A DNA stretch of 25,255 bases from Leptofilum sp050292445 (GTDB lineage Bacteria; Chloroflexota; Anaerolineae; Promineifilales; Promineifilaceae): the NCBI GenBank assembly GCA_050292445.1, contig JBNKLQ010000064.1:1-25255 (forward strand), read 5' to 3'. Shown here one piece after another: positions 1 through 7,355 of the stretch; positions within the stretch are counted from its first letter, which is position 1; the number at the start of each line of letters is the position of its first letter. The notes under the pieces were generated by a model. It searched no databases. It saw only the letters and a program-made list of their open reading frames with translations, and was not told the DNA's origin. The position numbers were made by a program, and so were the translations under genes.

Positions 1-1670
1 CGAAAGTCGGCCGTTTTCAATACCTGTTCCGTGCCTGTGATGAGATGGGCATTGCCCGGCCAAACGTCATTTTTGGCGAGTGGGGCTGGAAACATGACCA
101 AACGCCACCGCCAGAGGTCGCCATTCGCCACATCCGCCAGGTGGCCGAAATCTATGCTCGGCATCCCCAAATATTAGGGGCCTTCATCTGGTATCTGGGG
201 CCATATCTTGGCTCGCCAAAGATCAACAACCATACCGTTCGACTGCTGGAACCTGTCACCCGCAAAACGCTGGAATGGCGCTTTCCTGATCCGCAGCCAA
301 ACGGCCCATTGGACATTCCCACCCAGGCCAAACCCAAAGAAAAAGAAACAGAAAGCAAGCCAATTGTGGTAACCGGCAAACGCCGTGAAGAAGCAACTGA
401 AGGCGATGTGGTATGGGGCACTGTCAATTCACAATACGGCTTAAATTTACGTTCAGAACCGTCCACAGATGCGGGAGAAAGCACCATCAAAATCATGCTG
501 GAAAACGGCACGCGGCTAAAAATCCTAAACACCGTAGCCGACCGTAACCCAGCCATGAACCGCCGATGGTACCAGGTCGAGGCGGCTGGCGAGACGGGCT
601 ACGTCTCAATTGATTTTGTTGTGGCGGAAAAGGTTGCACCAAAACAAGAAACAAAAGAGGCAACCAGAAAAGTCACGCGCAGTCAAACGCTGGAAACTGG
701 GATGAATATCAATCCGGATGCACCACACAGTAATCCGGCAGCTTCGGGTCAGCTGCGCGGTATGGATTGGGTGCGTCTTGTCTTCAAGGTAGATGACCGC
801 CAGCCTGCGGAAGCGCGCAATTTAAACAATGCTTTTGCCCAATACGATCCCATCGTGAAGGCTTACAGCGAGCAGGGCGTGAGGACACTTTTTGTCATCA
901 ATCAGGAGACGCGTCAGCCGTTTCACACCAATCCTAACTGGCGCGAACCGCACCATTGGTCCGCCTACTGCCAACATTTAGCCAACACCGTTGGCCAGAT
1001 TGCGGCGCATTACGGCAGCTACGGCCGTAACATTGCCTACCAACTTTGGAACGAGGGTGACAAAGCGTATGACCCTAATCAAACGGAAGTAGATCACATC
1101 CCATCCGTGTTCCTGAAGCCGCAAGCGATGGCCGAGTTGGTGCAAAAAGTTGCGGTAGCCATCCGCCAAAATAGCCCCGATGCTCGCATCATCTTTAACG
1201 GCATGGCGGAAAGAACAGACAAAATTATCCACTATTTGCAAACCTGCAAGCAGGCGTTTAATGGCCCCTGGCCGGTGGATGCACTGGCTGTTCACCCCTA
1301 CACATTTGTAGCGACTCGCGAAGGGGCACCGTTTGATTGGGTTAATTTCGGCAATTTTCTCCAGGATGCCTTTGCGCAATACCAGGCTGCTTTTCCTGAA
1401 ATGCCCATCTGGATTACGGAGATGGGGGTCGCGGTGAATGATGGCGATAAAGCGGCCGTTTCCACCAATGAGGCTTATCAGGAAATTGCCAAATATATGA
1501 AGGACGTTTACCGGCAAGTAAGCGCCAAACATGCTGCTCAGGTGCCAGTGCTGATCTGGTTTGCCTGGTCGGATAATATGCGCAATGCAGGCATGGTCAA
1601 AAGTGACGGTACGCCAAAGTCACACCTGTTTGACGCATTTCAGCAGATTCGAGACAGGACAATCTTATAA
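1..1670 (+). CDS. SH3b-containing protein with clan GH-A-like glycosidase domain(s), 5'-partial
   Basis: The frame is open to the left edge, so the gene starts outside the window; the first visible ATG (45) is inside a domain. Numbering from that Met: residues 1-80 look like the end of a TIM-barrel glycosidase (GEWGW with Glu12 where a beta-7 nucleophile would sit). A charged linker follows (85-120), then a bacterial SH3 domain (about 122-193, LNLRSEPS and WYQV signatures) that usually binds cell wall. Residues 215-541 form a second TIM-barrel-like domain with QLWNEGD (Asn336-Glu337, acid/base) and WITEMG (Glu459, nucleophile), the clan GH-A pattern. The substrate cannot be told. It is probably secreted, but the signal peptide is not visible. 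The following gene has a similar catalytic domain behind LysM modules. The two-glycosidase architecture depends on unseen upstream sequence. Confidence 0.8.
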   Translation, partial: KVGRFQYLFRACDEMGIARPNVIFGEWGWKHDQTPPPEVAIRHIRQVAEIYARHPQILGAFIWYLGPYLGSPKINNHTVRLLEPVTRKTLEWRFPDPQPNGPLDIPTQAKPKEKETESKPIVVTGKRREEATEGDVVWGTVNSQYGLNLRSEPSTDAGESTIKIMLENGTRLKILNTVADRNPAMNRRWYQVEAAGETGYVSIDFVVAEKVAPKQETKEATRKVTRSQTLETGMNINPDAPHSNPAASGQLRGMDWVRLVFKVDDRQPAEARNLNNAFAQYDPIVKAYSEQGVRTLFVINQETRQPFHTNPNWREPHHWSAYCQHLANTVGQIAAHYGSYGRNIAYQLWNEGDKAYDPNQTEVDHIPSVFLKPQAMAELVQKVAVAIRQNSPDARIIFNGMAERTDKIIHYLQTCKQAFNGPWPVDALAVHPYTFVATREGAPFDWVNFGNFLQDAFAQYQAAFPEMPIWITEMGVAVNDGDKAAVSTNEAYQEIAKYMKDVYRQVSAKHAAQVPVLIWFAWSDNMRNAGMVKSDGTPKSHLFDAFQQIRDRTIL

Positions 1671-1718
1671 TCTACTCTCCCAGGTGGGCGCGGAAGAATA
1701 TTTGTTTGGGAGCGGTCG

Positions 1719-1781
1719 AGTGCCAGGCACAGGGCAAAATGGCGTGGCCTGAGTGAGACCTTAAGCTCTGTGCCTGGCACT
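1719..1781. repeat. Inverted pair of GTGCCAGGCAC palindromes (REP-like)
   Basis: Perfect 14-bp arms AGTGCCAGGCACAG (1719-1732) and CTGTGCCTGGCACT (1768-1781) are separated by 35 bp. Each arm is itself a quasi-palindrome (GTGCC-A-GGCAC). Similar GTGCCTGGCAC palindromes occur as dispersed intergenic repeats in many bacteria, and some are associated with REP-associated (Y1) transposases; that link is from general knowledge and no transposase is present here. There is no T-tract, so it is not an obvious terminator. Confidence 0.7.
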
Positions 1782-1822
1782 GCTTGTTAATGAGAACTCC
1801 GCCCACGCCAAGTGATCCGTGT

Positions 1823-1850
1823 TTGTGTTTATGTCATCTCCGATTATAAT
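1823..1850 (+). promoter_or_regulatory. Candidate sigma70-type promoter for the LysM operon
   Basis: A perfect TATAAT (1845-1850) lies 55 bp before the ATG at 1906, with TTGTGT (1823-1828) at 17-bp class distance (16 bp spacer). The -35 match is partial, but the position fits transcription of the four-gene block that follows. Confidence 0.5.
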
Positions 1851-1905
1851 GTGGGTTGTTAGCTTGCCGATGGTAAGCCATCTGTAGTTCACCAGGAGAT
1901 TGACA

Positions 1906-3309
1906 ATGAAAAAATCGCGTTGGTTTGCCCCTGCTTTGGCGCTGGTGTTGCTAATCCTCACTATCACCATAGCCTCTGCCTTAACTTATCGCGTCACCTG
2001 GGGGGATACCCTCACCGGCATTGCTCGCCGCTTTGGCACCAGCATCTCCACCATTCTCCAAGCCAATCCCCAAATCAGTAACCCCAACCTTATCTACGTA
2101 GGTCAAGACTTGGAAATCCCTACCGGAGACACAACGCCCACACCAACCCCACCGCCTGGTACCACGCCCACTCCAACACCGCCGCCCACGGGCAGCCAAA
2201 TCTATATCGTTCGCGCTGGGGATACCCTTTCTGCCATTGCCCGCCGCTTCAATACAACCGTAACGGCCGTTGCCCAGGCCAGTGGCATTACCAACATTAA
2301 TTTAATTTATGTTGGCCAGCGGTTGACTATTCCTGGGAGTGGCCCGGTGCCAACCTTGCCACCACCACCGCCAGATGAAGGTTTTGCCCTTGGTGCCCAA
2401 ACGCTCAACATGGATAACAAAGCCCGGATGGAAGAAGCGGGTATGACCTGGATCAAATATCAATACAAGTGGCCATCTGAGGATACGCTGGCCAATTTGG
2501 AGGCGGTTATTGATTCAGCTCATGATGAGGGTTTTAAAATTTTGGTTACCGTCACGGGAGATACACCGTATCCAGATACCAATGGCATCGACTTCCTGGC
2601 CTACATTGATTTTGTAAAGCAGGTTGCTGCTTTAGGGCCAGATGGGATGGAAATCTGGAATGAGATGAATATCGATTTTGAATGGCCCGCCGGACAAATT
2701 AGCCCCAGTTCTTACGTGAACAATATGCTGGCACCGGCGTATACGGCCGTAAAAGCCATTAACCCCAACATCATAGTTATCTCCGGTGCATTAGCCCCCA
2801 CCGGTTTCGACAACACCACCAACGCCTGGTCAGATAGCCGCTACCTTACGGGAATGCGCAATGCCGGAGCCGCCAGCTATCTCGATTGCGTTGGTGTGCA
2901 TTACAATGCCGGAGCCACATCCCCCAGCGCCACCTCTGGCCATCCTGCCGATCCGGGCGATCGGCATTACAGTTGGTATTACGTGCCAACCCTTACGCTC
3001 TACCGCAACGCCTTTAGCGGGTCGCGTGATCTGTGCCTGACCGAGTTTGGCTATTTAACGGCCGAAGGTTTTGATGGCTTGCCGTCCGGTTTTAGCTGGG
3101 CGGCTGGCACCAGCCTGAGCGAACACGCCTCCTGGCTGGCCGAAGCAACCCAGATTGCCGCCAACAGCGGCACTATTCGTTTAGCAATAGTGTTTAATTT
3201 AGATTTCATCAAATACGAACCAGACGGTGATCCGCAGGCTGGTTATGCCATCATTCGCCCGGATGGTAGCTGTCCTGCCTGTCCTCTGCTGGGTGACGTG
3301 ATGAACTAA
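1906..3309 (+). CDS. Secreted LysM glycoside hydrolase-like protein
   Basis: The 467-residue product starts with a signal peptide (MKK, hydrophobic core 8-22, likely cleavage after Ala25). Two LysM domains follow (27-72 and 98-143; both GDTL...IARRF and NLIYVGQ.L.IP), separated by a Thr/Pro-rich linker. From 158 to the end there is a TIM-barrel-like domain with EIWNEMN (Asn252-Glu253, acid/base) and CLTEFGY (Glu380, nucleophile), the clan GH-A arrangement. LysM binds peptidoglycan or chitin-like glycans, so the enzyme is probably held at the wall; the substrate is not predictable. An upstream in-frame TTG at 1900 overlaps the ribosome site AGGAG (1894-1898), so I chose the ATG at 1906, 7 nt downstream. 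It heads a close-packed operon with the CBS, FprA and RNase H genes, whose functions seem unrelated. Confidence 0.88.
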   Translation: MKKSRWFAPALALVLLILTITIASALTYRVTWGDTLTGIARRFGTSISTILQANPQISNPNLIYVGQDLEIPTGDTTPTPTPPPGTTPTPTPPPTGSQIYIVRAGDTLSAIARRFNTTVTAVAQASGITNINLIYVGQRLTIPGSGPVPTLPPPPPDEGFALGAQTLNMDNKARMEEAGMTWIKYQYKWPSEDTLANLEAVIDSAHDEGFKILVTVTGDTPYPDTNGIDFLAYIDFVKQVAALGPDGMEIWNEMNIDFEWPAGQISPSSYVNNMLAPAYTAVKAINPNIIVISGALAPTGFDNTTNAWSDSRYLTGMRNAGAASYLDCVGVHYNAGATSPSATSGHPADPGDRHYSWYYVPTLTLYRNAFSGSRDLCLTEFGYLTAEGFDGLPSGFSWAAGTSLSEHASWLAEATQIAANSGTIRLAIVFNLDFIKYEPDGDPQAGYAIIRPDGSCPACPLLGDVMN

Positions 3310-3323
3310 GTGGGAGATATGTG

Positions 3324-3755
3324 ATGAAAGTCAGTACAATTTTAGCTACAAAAGGGAATAAACTAATCACCATTGCCCCAGAACAATCGATTCGAGAGGC
3401 GGTTGCCGTGCTTGCCCAGCATAACATTGGTGCCCTCATTGTGCTTGATAACGCTGGTGCATTAGCGGGTATTCTGTCTGAACGTGACATTGCCCGTCAG
3501 TTGAATCAGCAAGATGATTTGCTGTCCCAACCGGTAAAAAATGTAATGACGGCCGAAGTTGTCACCTGTTTGCCACAAGACGATTTAATGTCGGTGGCCC
3601 ATGTGATGACTGAACGTCGTTTTCGGCATATGCCGGTAATTGAAGAAGGTGCGCTGCTAGGGATGATTTCCATTGGAGATGTGATGAAAGCGCAGCGTGA
3701 TTACTTTCATGGGCAAATTGACACTTTAGAGACACAAATTTTAGCCACTGAATAA
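3324..3755 (+). CDS. CBS-pair domain protein
   Basis: A 143-residue protein made of two CBS motifs and little else. The first copy spans about 5-65 and the second about 72-130, each ending in the typical G-[IM]-[LI]-S...D pattern (GILSERDIAR and GMISIGDVMK). CBS pairs bind adenosyl ligands such as AMP, ATP or SAM and usually act as energy-state sensors; stand-alone pairs like this commonly have no known partner. The GTG at 3321 is directly before the ATG; the ribosome site GGGAGA (3312-3317) favours ATG 3324. It lies 14 nt after the LysM gene and 20 nt before the reductase, so it is probably co-transcribed with both. Confidence 0.9.
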   Translation: MKVSTILATKGNKLITIAPEQSIREAVAVLAQHNIGALIVLDNAGALAGILSERDIARQLNQQDDLLSQPVKNVMTAEVVTCLPQDDLMSVAHVMTERRFRHMPVIEEGALLGMISIGDVMKAQRDYFHGQIDTLETQILATE

Positions 3756-3775
3756 AATCATTAAGGAGCGACAAT

Positions 3776-5176
3776 ATGTCTGATGTTGGAAGCGAGACGA
3801 ACCCACTACGTGTCGCTATTGTGGGAGCTGGCCCGGCTGGGTTTTATACGGCCGAACGCTTATTCAAAGAGAAAAATTTGCACATCACGGTTGATATGTA
3901 CGATCGTTTGCCAACTCCCTTTGGCTTGGTGCGCAATGGAGTTGCCCCAGATCATCAAAAAATAAAGTCAGTTACCAAAGTGTTTGATCGGCTGGCTGCG
4001 AAGCCGCAGTTCCGCTTTTTTGGCAATGTAGAGTTGGGGACAGACGTAACTGTAGCAGATTTGCGTCAGCATTATCATCAAATTGTGTACACAACCGGGG
4101 CACAAACAGATCGTTATCTTGATATTCCCGGTATCGATTTAAAGAATAGTCACCCCGCTACAGAGTTTGTGGCCTGGTACAATGGACATCCAGATTTTCG
4201 TGACTACGAATTTGATTTATCGCAGGAGAGTGTGGCGGTGATTGGTATCGGCAACGTGGCTGTAGATGTCGCCCGTATTTTGTGCCGCACGCGTGAAGAG
4301 TTGATGGAAACGGACATTGCTGATTATGCGCTGGAGCAGTTGAGCCAAAGTAATGTCAAAGAAGTATATGTGCTGGGGCGTCGTGGCCCGGCGCAGGCTG
4401 CCTTTACGCCACCAGAAGCCAAAGAATTGGGCGAACTCAAAGGGGCGGACACCATTGTGCTGCCCGAGGAGGCTGAACTGGATCCGCTCAGCCAGGCATC
4501 GCTGGCCGATGCCGACCGGGGCACAATGCGCAATATCGAAATTATTAAGGAGCTGTCCCAACGTGAATTGGCAGGCAAGCCAAAGCAATTAACAATTCGC
4601 TTTCTAGTTTCGCCTACAGAGCTGATTGGCAACGATGAAGGCGAAGTTGTGACCATGAAGCTGGTGAAAAATGAACTGTACCAGACGGAAAGCGGCACAA
4701 TGCGCCCCCGTCCCACAGATAATTTTGAGGAAATTCCTGTCGGGCTTGTCTTCCGTTCCATTGGCTACCGTGGGGTGCCGATTCCCGACGTGCCTTTCCA
4801 CGAGCGGTGGGGCGTCATTTTGAATGAGAAGGGGCGTGTGTTGAATGCTGACAACAACGAACCTGTTTTGGGTGAGTACACAGCAGGCTGGATTAAACGT
4901 GGGCCTAGTGGTGTGATTGGCACAAATAAGCCAGATGCGGCCGAAACGGCCGAATGTATGCTGGCCGATCTCGCTGCCGGAAAAGTGCTCTCTCCTGACC
5001 ATCCTGGATTGGATGCCGCAACCAACTTGGTGCAGGAAAAGAAGCCCAATTACGTCTCATATGAGGATTGGCTAAAGCTAAATGAACTGGAAACGGCCGC
5101 AGGCGAAGCCCAAGGTCGTCCCCGGATTAAGTTTACCAAAGTGGCGGATATGCTAGCGGCCTTAGGAAAACAGTAA
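3776..5176 (+). CDS. fprA: Ferredoxin/adrenodoxin-NADP+ reductase, FprA type
   Basis: This 466-residue flavoprotein matches the adrenodoxin-reductase/FprA family in length and motifs. The FAD-binding dinucleotide fold is at the N terminus (VAIVGAGPAG, 13-22), followed by the family pattern PFGLVRNGVAPDHQ (48-61). The NADP-binding fold is VAVIGIGNVAVDVAR (153-167). The C-terminal GWIKRGPSGVIGTNKPDA segment is the characteristic family stretch. The enzyme moves electrons between NADPH and a ferredoxin in the cytosol; no ferredoxin gene is visible here. A strong AAGGAG (3763-3768) sits 7 nt before the ATG. The next gene starts only 3 nt after the stop, so translation is probably coupled. Confidence 0.92.
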   Translation: MSDVGSETNPLRVAIVGAGPAGFYTAERLFKEKNLHITVDMYDRLPTPFGLVRNGVAPDHQKIKSVTKVFDRLAAKPQFRFFGNVELGTDVTVADLRQHYHQIVYTTGAQTDRYLDIPGIDLKNSHPATEFVAWYNGHPDFRDYEFDLSQESVAVIGIGNVAVDVARILCRTREELMETDIADYALEQLSQSNVKEVYVLGRRGPAQAAFTPPEAKELGELKGADTIVLPEEAELDPLSQASLADADRGTMRNIEIIKELSQRELAGKPKQLTIRFLVSPTELIGNDEGEVVTMKLVKNELYQTESGTMRPRPTDNFEEIPVGLVFRSIGYRGVPIPDVPFHERWGVILNEKGRVLNADNNEPVLGEYTAGWIKRGPSGVIGTNKPDAAETAECMLADLAAGKVLSPDHPGLDAATNLVQEKKPNYVSYEDWLKLNELETAAGEAQGRPRIKFTKVADMLAALGKQ

Positions 5177-5179
5177 GTT

Positions 5180-6073
5180 TTGGCGGACAGCGCAAAAGAT
5201 CAAGTTGTTATTTATAGCGATGGTGGCTCGGACCCCAATCCTGGTATTGGGGGCTGGGCTGCCATTTTGCGTTTTGGTAAGCATGAAAAAGTGCTGACCG
5301 GAAACGATCCGGAGGCCACCAACAACCGGATGGAGTTAACGGCTGCCATTCGTGCTTTGGAGGCTTTGAAACGGCCGTGTTCCATCAACTTCTACACCGA
5401 TTCCGAATATTTGCGCAAAGGCATCACCAAATGGATTGATGAGTGGGCGGCCAAAGGGTGGAAAAAGAAAGGCAAGCCAATTCCCAACGCCGATTTGTGG
5501 CAAACGTTATGGCCGCTAGTCAAAACGCATGAGATCGAATGGCATTGGGTGAAAGGGCACGCCGGGAATGAATACAACGAACGAGTCGATCAACTGGCGC
5601 GAAAGGCCCGGCTGGAAATTACGCCTAACGATGTGATCGATCCCAACATACCGCGCCTTTTTCTACGCGCCTCTTGCAAGGGGAACCCGGGGCCAGGTGG
5701 TTGGGGCGTCGTTTTGGAAGAAGGCGACGACACGGAACAAGCCAGTGGTTCAGAACCGCAAACGACCAATAACCGCATGGAAATTACGGCTGCTATCGAA
5801 GGCTTGCTGCTGCTGTCACCTGGCAGCGAGGTGCAGATTTTTACGACCTCAGATTATGTGTTTCAAGGGATTACGCAGTGGATTCGGAATTGGCGCAAGC
5901 GGAACTGGATGAAGAAGGGCGGGGAGCAGCCCGTGGCAAATGCAGATTTGTGGCAAGCTTTGGATAAATTAGCGGATAATTACACCATTCGCTGGATCAA
6001 TGCCAAAGGGCAGGCGTTGACTGGCTTAGAAGAAGCTGGGAAGCTAGCCGTCAATGCGATCCAGGTGATTTGA
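5180..6073 (+). CDS. rnhA: Tandem RNase HI: active first domain, degenerate second domain
   Basis: The 297-residue protein has two RNase HI folds; a typical RNase HI is about 150 residues. Domain 1 (about 7-147) has the full catalytic set Asp14, Glu52, Asp74, Asp137 and His127, so it should cleave RNA in RNA-DNA hybrids. Domain 2 (about 157-297) aligns at a constant offset of 149 through much of its length but has Arg163, Glu201, Thr223 and Gly287 at the four acidic positions and Gln278 for the His. It keeps NPGPGGW, NNRMEITA and the basic handle (WRKRNWMKK), so it probably binds but cannot cut. The start is a TTG, with a poorly placed AGGA; no ATG occurs between it and the domain, so TTG is the most likely start. 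It is the last gene of the operon, convergent with the next gene 7 nt away. Confidence 0.92.
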   Translation: MADSAKDQVVIYSDGGSDPNPGIGGWAAILRFGKHEKVLTGNDPEATNNRMELTAAIRALEALKRPCSINFYTDSEYLRKGITKWIDEWAAKGWKKKGKPIPNADLWQTLWPLVKTHEIEWHWVKGHAGNEYNERVDQLARKARLEITPNDVIDPNIPRLFLRASCKGNPGPGGWGVVLEEGDDTEQASGSEPQTTNNRMEITAAIEGLLLLSPGSEVQIFTTSDYVFQGITQWIRNWRKRNWMKKGGEQPVANADLWQALDKLADNYTIRWINAKGQALTGLEEAGKLAVNAIQVI

Positions 6074-6080
6074 GTAAACT

Positions 6081-6314
6081 TCACTCGACGGCATCTTCTC
6101 GGGTAGCGTCGCGGACAAAGCGACAGGTGGCATGCAAAAAGCCAAAATTACCCACCGGGGGCATGAGCTCCATCACTTCCAGAATTTCAAAGATACGGCC
6201 GTCGAACATGACCTGTTCTCCAATTTCTGGACGCTTGTCAATATTAATAATTGCGCCAGGATGCTCACCACCGGCCACCACATAACTTACTTTGTAAAAT
6301 ACATCTTCATTCAT
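6081..6314 (-). CDS. Small conserved-looking protein of unknown function (77 aa)
   Basis: I do not recognise this family. The product is a soluble 77-residue protein with alternating hydrophobic residues suggestive of a small beta-barrel or sheet (VSYVVAGG, GAIINI, VMFDGRIFEILEV), ending in a charged tail. It has no Cys pair, signal peptide or membrane segment. A clear ribosome site (CTCCTT on the plus strand, 6324-6329) lies 9 nt before the ATG, which supports it as real. It begins 18 nt after the stop of the cyclic-nucleotide-binding protein and is almost certainly co-transcribed with it, so a role in the same response is possible, but nothing in the sequence shows this. Confidence 0.75.
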   Translation of the reverse strand: MNEDVFYKVSYVVAGGEHPGAIINIDKRPEIGEQVMFDGRIFEILEVMELMPPVGNFGFLHATCRFVRDATREDAVE

Positions 6315-6332
6315 TGCCCCACGCTCCTTAAA

Positions 6333-6770
6333 TTATAGCTCCGCCAGATTTCGATGCCGCAGCTTAAAGGCAATGTCTATCGCCAAATTCCGCATAACAA
6401 TAAAGCCAATATGGTTATTTTCATCACACAATTTATAAAACGCATCGCTTTCAATCAAATAAAGCTCGGCCCCTTCGCGGGTGGCCCGTACCGAGGCTGA
6501 ACGATACCCTTGGTCAATCAGCGCCATCTCGCCAATGACCTGACCTTTTCCCAAAACAACCAGGCTGCGCGCATCGCTTAAGCCCTGGATGAACACTTCC
6601 ACGGAACCCTTAGCGACAATGTACATTTCGTTTCCAGTGGTATTTTGGGTAATGATCATCTCGCCAGCAGGTAGACTCTTTTCCTGGCAAATTGCCGCAA
6701 GTTGTTCCAGCTCATCGGTTTGCAGATTGGCAAACAGCTGCACCCGTTTTAGCAAGTTAGAGATTGACAT
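6333..6770 (-). CDS. Stand-alone cyclic nucleotide-binding domain protein
   Basis: A 145-residue protein consisting almost entirely of one CRP-type cyclic nucleotide-binding domain (about 8-125) with a short C-terminal helix. The phosphate-binding cassette is intact in key positions: GEMALIDQGYRSASVRA has Gly80-Glu81 and Arg90, the residues that hold the ribose and cyclic phosphate, so it should bind cAMP or cGMP. The helix-turn-helix of CRP/FNR regulators is absent, so it is not a DNA-binding regulator by itself. GGAGG lies 6 nt before the ATG. Its C-terminal stretch (VMRNLAI...KLR) resembles the end of the acetyltransferase at 8743-10338, suggesting that the two are related sensors. It is divergent from the tRNA promoter. 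Confidence 0.9.
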   Translation of the reverse strand: MSISNLLKRVQLFANLQTDELEQLAAICQEKSLPAGEMIITQNTTGNEMYIVAKGSVEVFIQGLSDARSLVVLGKGQVIGEMALIDQGYRSASVRATREGAELYLIESDAFYKLCDENNHIGFIVMRNLAIDIAFKLRHRNLAEL

Positions 6771-6807
6771 GAGTGCCTCCGAAAGGGGGGTGAATACGGC
6801 CGAAATA

Positions 6808-6835
6808 TTGACATTTATTAAATCGTTGATAAACT
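6808..6835 (+). promoter_or_regulatory. Promoter of tRNA-Leu
   Basis: A perfect TTGACA (6808-6813) is followed after 16 bp by TAAACT (6830-6835, four of six matches). The predicted start falls a few bases before the tRNA at 6849. The same gap must also carry the divergent promoter of the cyclic nucleotide-binding gene. Confidence 0.55.
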
Positions 6836-6848
6836 ATCGCACGACTGA

Positions 6849-6933
<85 letters not shown>

Positions 6934-6941
6934 TCTGGTTG

Positions 6942-6977
6942 ACAGCTCGAACAATGTTGTTCGGGCTGTTTTGTTTT
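6942..6977 (+). terminator. Intrinsic terminator of tRNA-Leu
   Basis: A 12-bp stem with one G-T wobble (6942-6953 with 6958-6969), a 4-nt loop, and the T-rich run TTTTGTTTTT, starting 8 bp after the tRNA. Confidence 0.88.
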
Positions 6978-7355
6978 TAGGGGGCGCTGTGGTGGATTGT
7001 GCAAGATCAGTAGGAAAAGAGAATGCCTGGTGCGTACGGCCGTTCCCTAAACCACTCACACTACAAAACTCATTACACACTTTGTATATCCCCATCTTTC
7101 ACATTGTGGCAGATGTTATGGCTCCCGTCAACTATTCTGTGCTGGCGGATAAGGATATGCTTGAAGCAATGAGAGCCGCTGGGTTCTCATGATCTTGGCG
7201 GAGAAAATAGCCGTCTGTAGTTTGAGAAAATCCGCACAAACTGTATAATTGCTTGTCATCTTGATTAGCAGTTTTGCTTTTCGTGGCTTGTGACAAAAAT
7301 TTGTGGCAAATCACAGCAAAAATTTTCACATTTTGCCAATAATTGAGGGTTTCAA
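6978..7355. other. Gene-free gap between tRNA terminator and repeat protein
   Basis: I find no supported gene in these 378 bp. The only plus-strand frame (6971-7192) begins inside the terminator and has no ribosome site. Its last 21 codons (about 7128-7192) look protein-like and may be a relic of a lost gene. The right half is AT-rich and carries the promoter at 7222-7249 and short A/T-rich inverted sequences around 7285-7325. Confidence 0.6.
7222..7249 (+). promoter_or_regulatory. Sigma70-type promoter of the repeat-protein gene
   Basis: TTGAGA (7222-7227, five of six) and a perfect TATAAT (7244-7249) are separated by 16 bp. The leader to the ATG at 7356 would be about 100 nt. Confidence 0.6.

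Noticed and set aside
6333..6770. CRP/FNR transcription regulator
   Set aside because: No DNA-binding helix-turn-helix follows the sensor domain.
6971..7192. Plus-strand 73-codon frame after the tRNA
   Set aside because: It starts inside the tRNA terminator and has no ribosome site; only a possible relic at its end is noted.
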